The notes under the pieces were generated by a model. It had not been told where the DNA came from and searched no databases. It worked only from the letters and a program-made list of their open reading frames with translations. Shown here piece after piece: positions 61,209 to 64,000 of a DNA stretch of 64,000 bases. The position numbers were made by a program, and so were the translations under genes. Each line of letters begins with the position of its first letter. The first letter of the stretch is position 1. Source of the stretch: JAFDZW01 sp964404255 (lineage in GTDB: Bacteria > Bacteroidota > Ignavibacteria > Palsa-1295); assembly GCA_964404255.1 (NCBI GenBank), contig CAYOJJ010000011.1:1-64000 (forward strand), read 5' to 3'.

Positions 61209-63925
61209 TTATGATTTCCGATAACGATCAACGGCTCGGTAAACACCTGTTCGCCGGTATTTGTCGCCGCCGTTACAACCAGTACATACCGACCGGCCGC
61301 TATAGCGGAAAGATCGAGCTGCTGGGGGACAAATTCTCTTGAAAGATCGAATGGCTTTTTTAGTACGACGCGCCCAGCGCCATCGATAAGAGTAATACTG
61401 GCTCCATACCAGAATGAAGTAATGGCATTAAAGTTACACTGGAATGCGCACAGACCGTTCGATACCGGATTCGGCATGATAAGAATATGCATACCGCTAA
61501 GCACTTGCCTGGCCGAGTCCTTCCACCATTGCTCGGAAAACGGCTGTGTCGAAGCTGGCGTACACAGCAATACATCGGGCGCCAGATCATACCCTTTGGA
61601 ACGAGGATCCTTGCCGATACCCCGAAAGCTCACCGTATGCTCTCCTTTTTCAAGTAGTATCGTACCAAGCGCTATTTCTCCCGATGAAAGCGGATCGTTG
61701 TAAGGCTCTTCGGGAATATAACCGAAGTACCGATGTTCCGGACCATCATCGATCCGATACGCATAATCCCCACAGGCAGAGCCCTTGGTCATAAAAAGCC
61801 GAACAGAAAAGGTATCGCTCAGAGGCACTCTAAAAGTAAAGCGTACTTCACTATCCGGCGACTTCGGACGAAATAGTGCTGCCGCCTGCATACTCCACTT
61901 GCTCCAGTATTCCCCGCCGTAACTATGCCAACTACAGCTATCTTCTGCGCGCGATAGCTTCACCGGCAGGTCTTCGAATTCATAGCGCAAAGTGTGAGTG
62001 GCGATCAGTGGTTCATCAGCAAAGGCGACGGAGCCTTTTGAACCTTTCACCGAGATACGATGAATAACCGAATCGTTGAGATACGGCATCACTGCCGAAG
62101 CCGTGAACCGATAGGCAGAGTCAACAATGGCCGTTGTTGTCGTCGGAAGAAAAATATCATCCACATATACGGCAATATGCTCTCCCGCAATACATGCGGC
62201 GCCCTGTATGCTAATGGTATCGAGATACCGTAGAACGACCGGCAACGTATCGTGAACGATCGAGCACACCGGATGGCTCAATACCGTAATTGGTGTAGGA
62301 AATTTATCACCGCCAGCCTGCAGCCAATACCTGCCAGAAGGCCACTGCGACGGAACGATCACCGTCGTTGCAAAGGCACCGGTGCTATCGGCGGTGGCTA
62401 TCCCTGCCTGTCCCGCTCCACTGAGGGTAAGCTCTATCCGCTCATTTGGCTGATAGCCGTTGCCGGCAATACTCCATTCTTCTGCGGCGGTGATAGTGTC
62501 GCGAAGCGCCCAGTACCGTGGCGTGGGTTTATAATAGTAAGCGACGGTTTGATACCGCTCTTTTACATCGTCGTTATATCCATGCTGAAAATCAAAATCG
62601 AACGAAGAACGGAAATCCACGGCATCGAGAATATGCAATCGGTAGAAGGCACTGTATTGATGAATATGTCCGCAGAACGGAGCGCTGAATAGTTTTCCGG
62701 TGAAGTACCACGCTCCGTCGAAGTAATCTTCCGTACCGGTGTAACGGAAAGAACGGGTAAGATCGGAATCAACAAGGACGATAGGATCGCCTTCGAGCGC
62801 GAAGATACTTTTGGTCGCCGGAATACGAAGGTTCATTCCTACAAATCTGCCGCGCCCGAAGGTATGCAGTACATGATGATGCACTCCGAAATGCGTCGGG
62901 TTTATTTCGTTGAACGTTGCATAAAAATATCCCATCCGGTTCCGATCGACCGGTTCATCATGATAAGCAATCGTACTTCTAAGACCGATAGTACTCGCAG
63001 ACCTATTCTCTAATACTATCCTCGCATGACCCGCAAAAGGCATCGGGAACAGACAGCAAAACCCAGCGAGGCTATCCCACTGAATATATAATGACCTCAC
63101 AGCGATCGAGGGAGCCGGGGCACAGAAAAAATTCGATAACGGAGCACACACTGCTGCTTTTGGGCAATTATCCCAATAGATAGAAAGCCATAAGGAATCG
63201 AGCAGCAAACTATCGTAGCGATCTAATTGTAATGATATGTCCCGAATGATCGAAGGTCCTTTGGCATCGAAGAGCAATGAGGTTGTATGTGCCTGTATCT
63301 GATCGCTGGCTTCTGTCTTCTTGCTGCTATCGCTCCATAGCGATGCTCTCGAGTAGAATCGCTGCTCCGCTTTTCGCTGGTCGGCGCTTATTTTTGAAAG
63401 ATCAAATTTTGGCAACAGCGAAATATCGCTAAACGGTCTCCAGGATACGGCATAATAGATATTCCATAGCGGCCCCATATAGGTGATCTTGAAGGAACGA
63501 TGGAACGGAATCTGCACATCGGATTCTACTGCAAAGGTTGGGTAGGTACTATCGAAGGGTGCGCGCAGAAAGCCATGGTTCTGCCCTATGACGGAATCAT
63601 AGCGTCCGAAAAGAATTAAGGAATCGTCGATATATATTTTCAACAGGCTATGGGCAAAATCATCGGGGCAGGTCATCCAGAAGTGCGTGATAACACCCGC
63701 GCCGCTATCCGATGCCAGTAAGAAGTAATTATCGGTGGGGTCACGCTCTTCTGGCAGGCCATGATGATTTACGTAGCGCATGATCCCGGAGTCTATGTTA
63801 TCGAAGGTAAATAGCGCGTAAGGATCGTTCATCTTCGAATACAGATCGATCTGTCCGTATCCGGCGGAAGGCAAATATAGAAGCAGGGCTGTTAAAAAGA
63901 AGAGGACCGTTGTCTGGGGTTTCAT
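61205..63925 (-). CDS. DUF2961 (GH172-like) secreted protein with T9SS tail
   Basis: The 906-residue protein has a signal peptide (TVLFFLTALLLYLPSAGYGQ). Residues about 25-480 match DUF2961, now carbohydrate-active family GH172: GAGVITHFWMT near the start, HVLHTFGRGRFVGMNL in the middle, and FRYTGTEDYFDGAWYFTGKLFSAPFCGH with acidic residues likely at the active site. GH172 members act on fructofuranosides or arabinofuranosides; the substrate here is unknown. A beta-sandwich linker (about 480-620), a carbohydrate-binding-like domain (RYEFEDLPVKLSRAED, about 620-790) and a T9SS tail (IMPNPVSNG...GRYVLVVTAA) follow. It heads a tandem pair with the broken paralogue, to which it is coupled by a 4-bp overlap. 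Confidence 0.85.
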   Translation of the reverse strand: MKPQTTVLFFLTALLLYLPSAGYGQIDLYSKMNDPYALFTFDNIDSGIMRYVNHHGLPEERDPTDNYFLLASDSGAGVITHFWMTCPDDFAHSLLKIYIDDSLILFGRYDSVIGQNHGFLRAPFDSTYPTFAVESDVQIPFHRSFKITYMGPLWNIYYAVSWRPFSDISLLPKFDLSKISADQRKAEQRFYSRASLWSDSSKKTEASDQIQAHTTSLLFDAKGPSIIRDISLQLDRYDSLLLDSLWLSIYWDNCPKAAVCAPLSNFFCAPAPSIAVRSLYIQWDSLAGFCCLFPMPFAGHARIVLENRSASTIGLRSTIAYHDEPVDRNRMGYFYATFNEINPTHFGVHHHVLHTFGRGRFVGMNLRIPATKSIFALEGDPIVLVDSDLTRSFRYTGTEDYFDGAWYFTGKLFSAPFCGHIHQYSAFYRLHILDAVDFRSSFDFDFQHGYNDDVKERYQTVAYYYKPTPRYWALRDTITAAEEWSIAGNGYQPNERIELTLSGAGQAGIATADSTGAFATTVIVPSQWPSGRYWLQAGGDKFPTPITVLSHPVCSIVHDTLPVVLRYLDTISIQGAACIAGEHIAVYVDDIFLPTTTTAIVDSAYRFTASAVMPYLNDSVIHRISVKGSKGSVAFADEPLIATHTLRYEFEDLPVKLSRAEDSCSWHSYGGEYWSKWSMQAAALFRPKSPDSEVRFTFRVPLSDTFSVRLFMTKGSACGDYAYRIDDGPEHRYFGYIPEEPYNDPLSSGEIALGTILLEKGEHTVSFRGIGKDPRSKGYDLAPDVLLCTPASTQPFSEQWWKDSARQVLSGMHILIMPNPVSNGLCAFQCNFNAITSFWYGASITLIDGAGRVVLKKPFDLSREFVPQQLDLSAIAAGRYVLVVTAATNTGEQVFTEPLIVIGNHN

Positions 63926-64000
63926 AGTGACGGTTACATTCTCACTTCGGCTTTCGTAATAAGTATGATGCTTCGAGTGCTGCCAGTTCTCTCACACCCG
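63926..64000. other. Right edge, no gene seen
   Basis: The 75 bp upstream of the DUF2961 gene start hold no frame or hairpin that I can support; they probably contain that gene's promoter. Confidence 0.4.

Noticed and set aside
1..64000. CRISPR arrays, rRNA genes, prophage or integrase/transposase genes
   Set aside because: I saw no regularly spaced short repeats, no rRNA-like segments, and no recombinase motifs among the supported frames. The absence of a recombinase near the dnaX array is itself noted in the findings.

Overview
The window looks like a chromosomal segment of a free-living Gram-negative bacterium of the FCB group (Bacteroidota/Chlorobiota side). Kapabacteria- or Ignavibacteria-like lineages are my best guess, by inference only. 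The reasons are many large secreted proteins with a C-terminal PNP-type 'YPNP...G.Y.L.l' tail (type IX secretion sorting domain), weak or absent Shine-Dalgarno sequences, a PurS-dependent purine pathway, and Bacteroidota-like small proteins (DUF6496, lmo0937/DUF5670 type).

Layout. 1-1078 is the 5' part of a secreted protein gene that runs off the left edge (minus strand). 1079-1753 is non-coding and rich in palindromic repeats. 1754-5161 is an AT-rich, foreign-looking defence island: a small XRE regulator with an inverted repeat upstream, then overlapping SIR2 and HerA genes. 5164-8130 is the most unusual part. A ~100-bp segment made of the dnaX leader and its first ~14-19 codons occurs four times. 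Only the last copy is attached to an intact dnaX; the other three are dead ends, and each is followed by one small minus-strand cargo gene (lipoprotein, outer-membrane-like protein, DUF4430-like protein). This looks like a tandem array of insertions at the 5' end of dnaX, with SIR2-HerA just outside its outermost copy.

8077-16453 holds housekeeping genes (dnaX, rlmD, purC) and a LigD end-joining ligase split into three consecutive genes in PE, LIG, POL order. An A8 tract lies where the PE and LIG frames overlap. 16469-23169 is a heavy-metal RND efflux operon whose pump gene is fused to a TolC-like outer-membrane factor. Ku follows at 23218-24003, so Ku and LigD flank the efflux operon. 24175-25524 is a cluster of tiny hydrophilic or membrane proteins. 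27595-29060 is psd-pssA (phosphatidylethanolamine synthesis). 33948-35743 is purS-purQ, a tiny membrane protein and two TatA/B-type genes. 35816-36887 is a HTH-pentapeptide regulator with three helically phased palindromes upstream, next to tRNA-Ser(UGA). 37130-41151 carries a class V aminotransferase, a MTA/SAH nucleosidase, a Kbl-type PLP enzyme and a DUF2279 protein. comEC follows.

The remainder is dominated by giant surface proteins: five IgGFc-binding-like T9SS cargo proteins (one at 25.7 kb, four at 43.6-55.6 kb), two BNR/Asp-box proteins (29-34 kb), and two DUF2961 (GH172-like) proteins at the right end, one of which is broken by frameshifts. Two neighbouring IgGFc-like genes share a 467-bp stretch that is identical at DNA level, which points to recent gene conversion. 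dtd, prmC and a glycosyltransferase lie between the surface-protein blocks.
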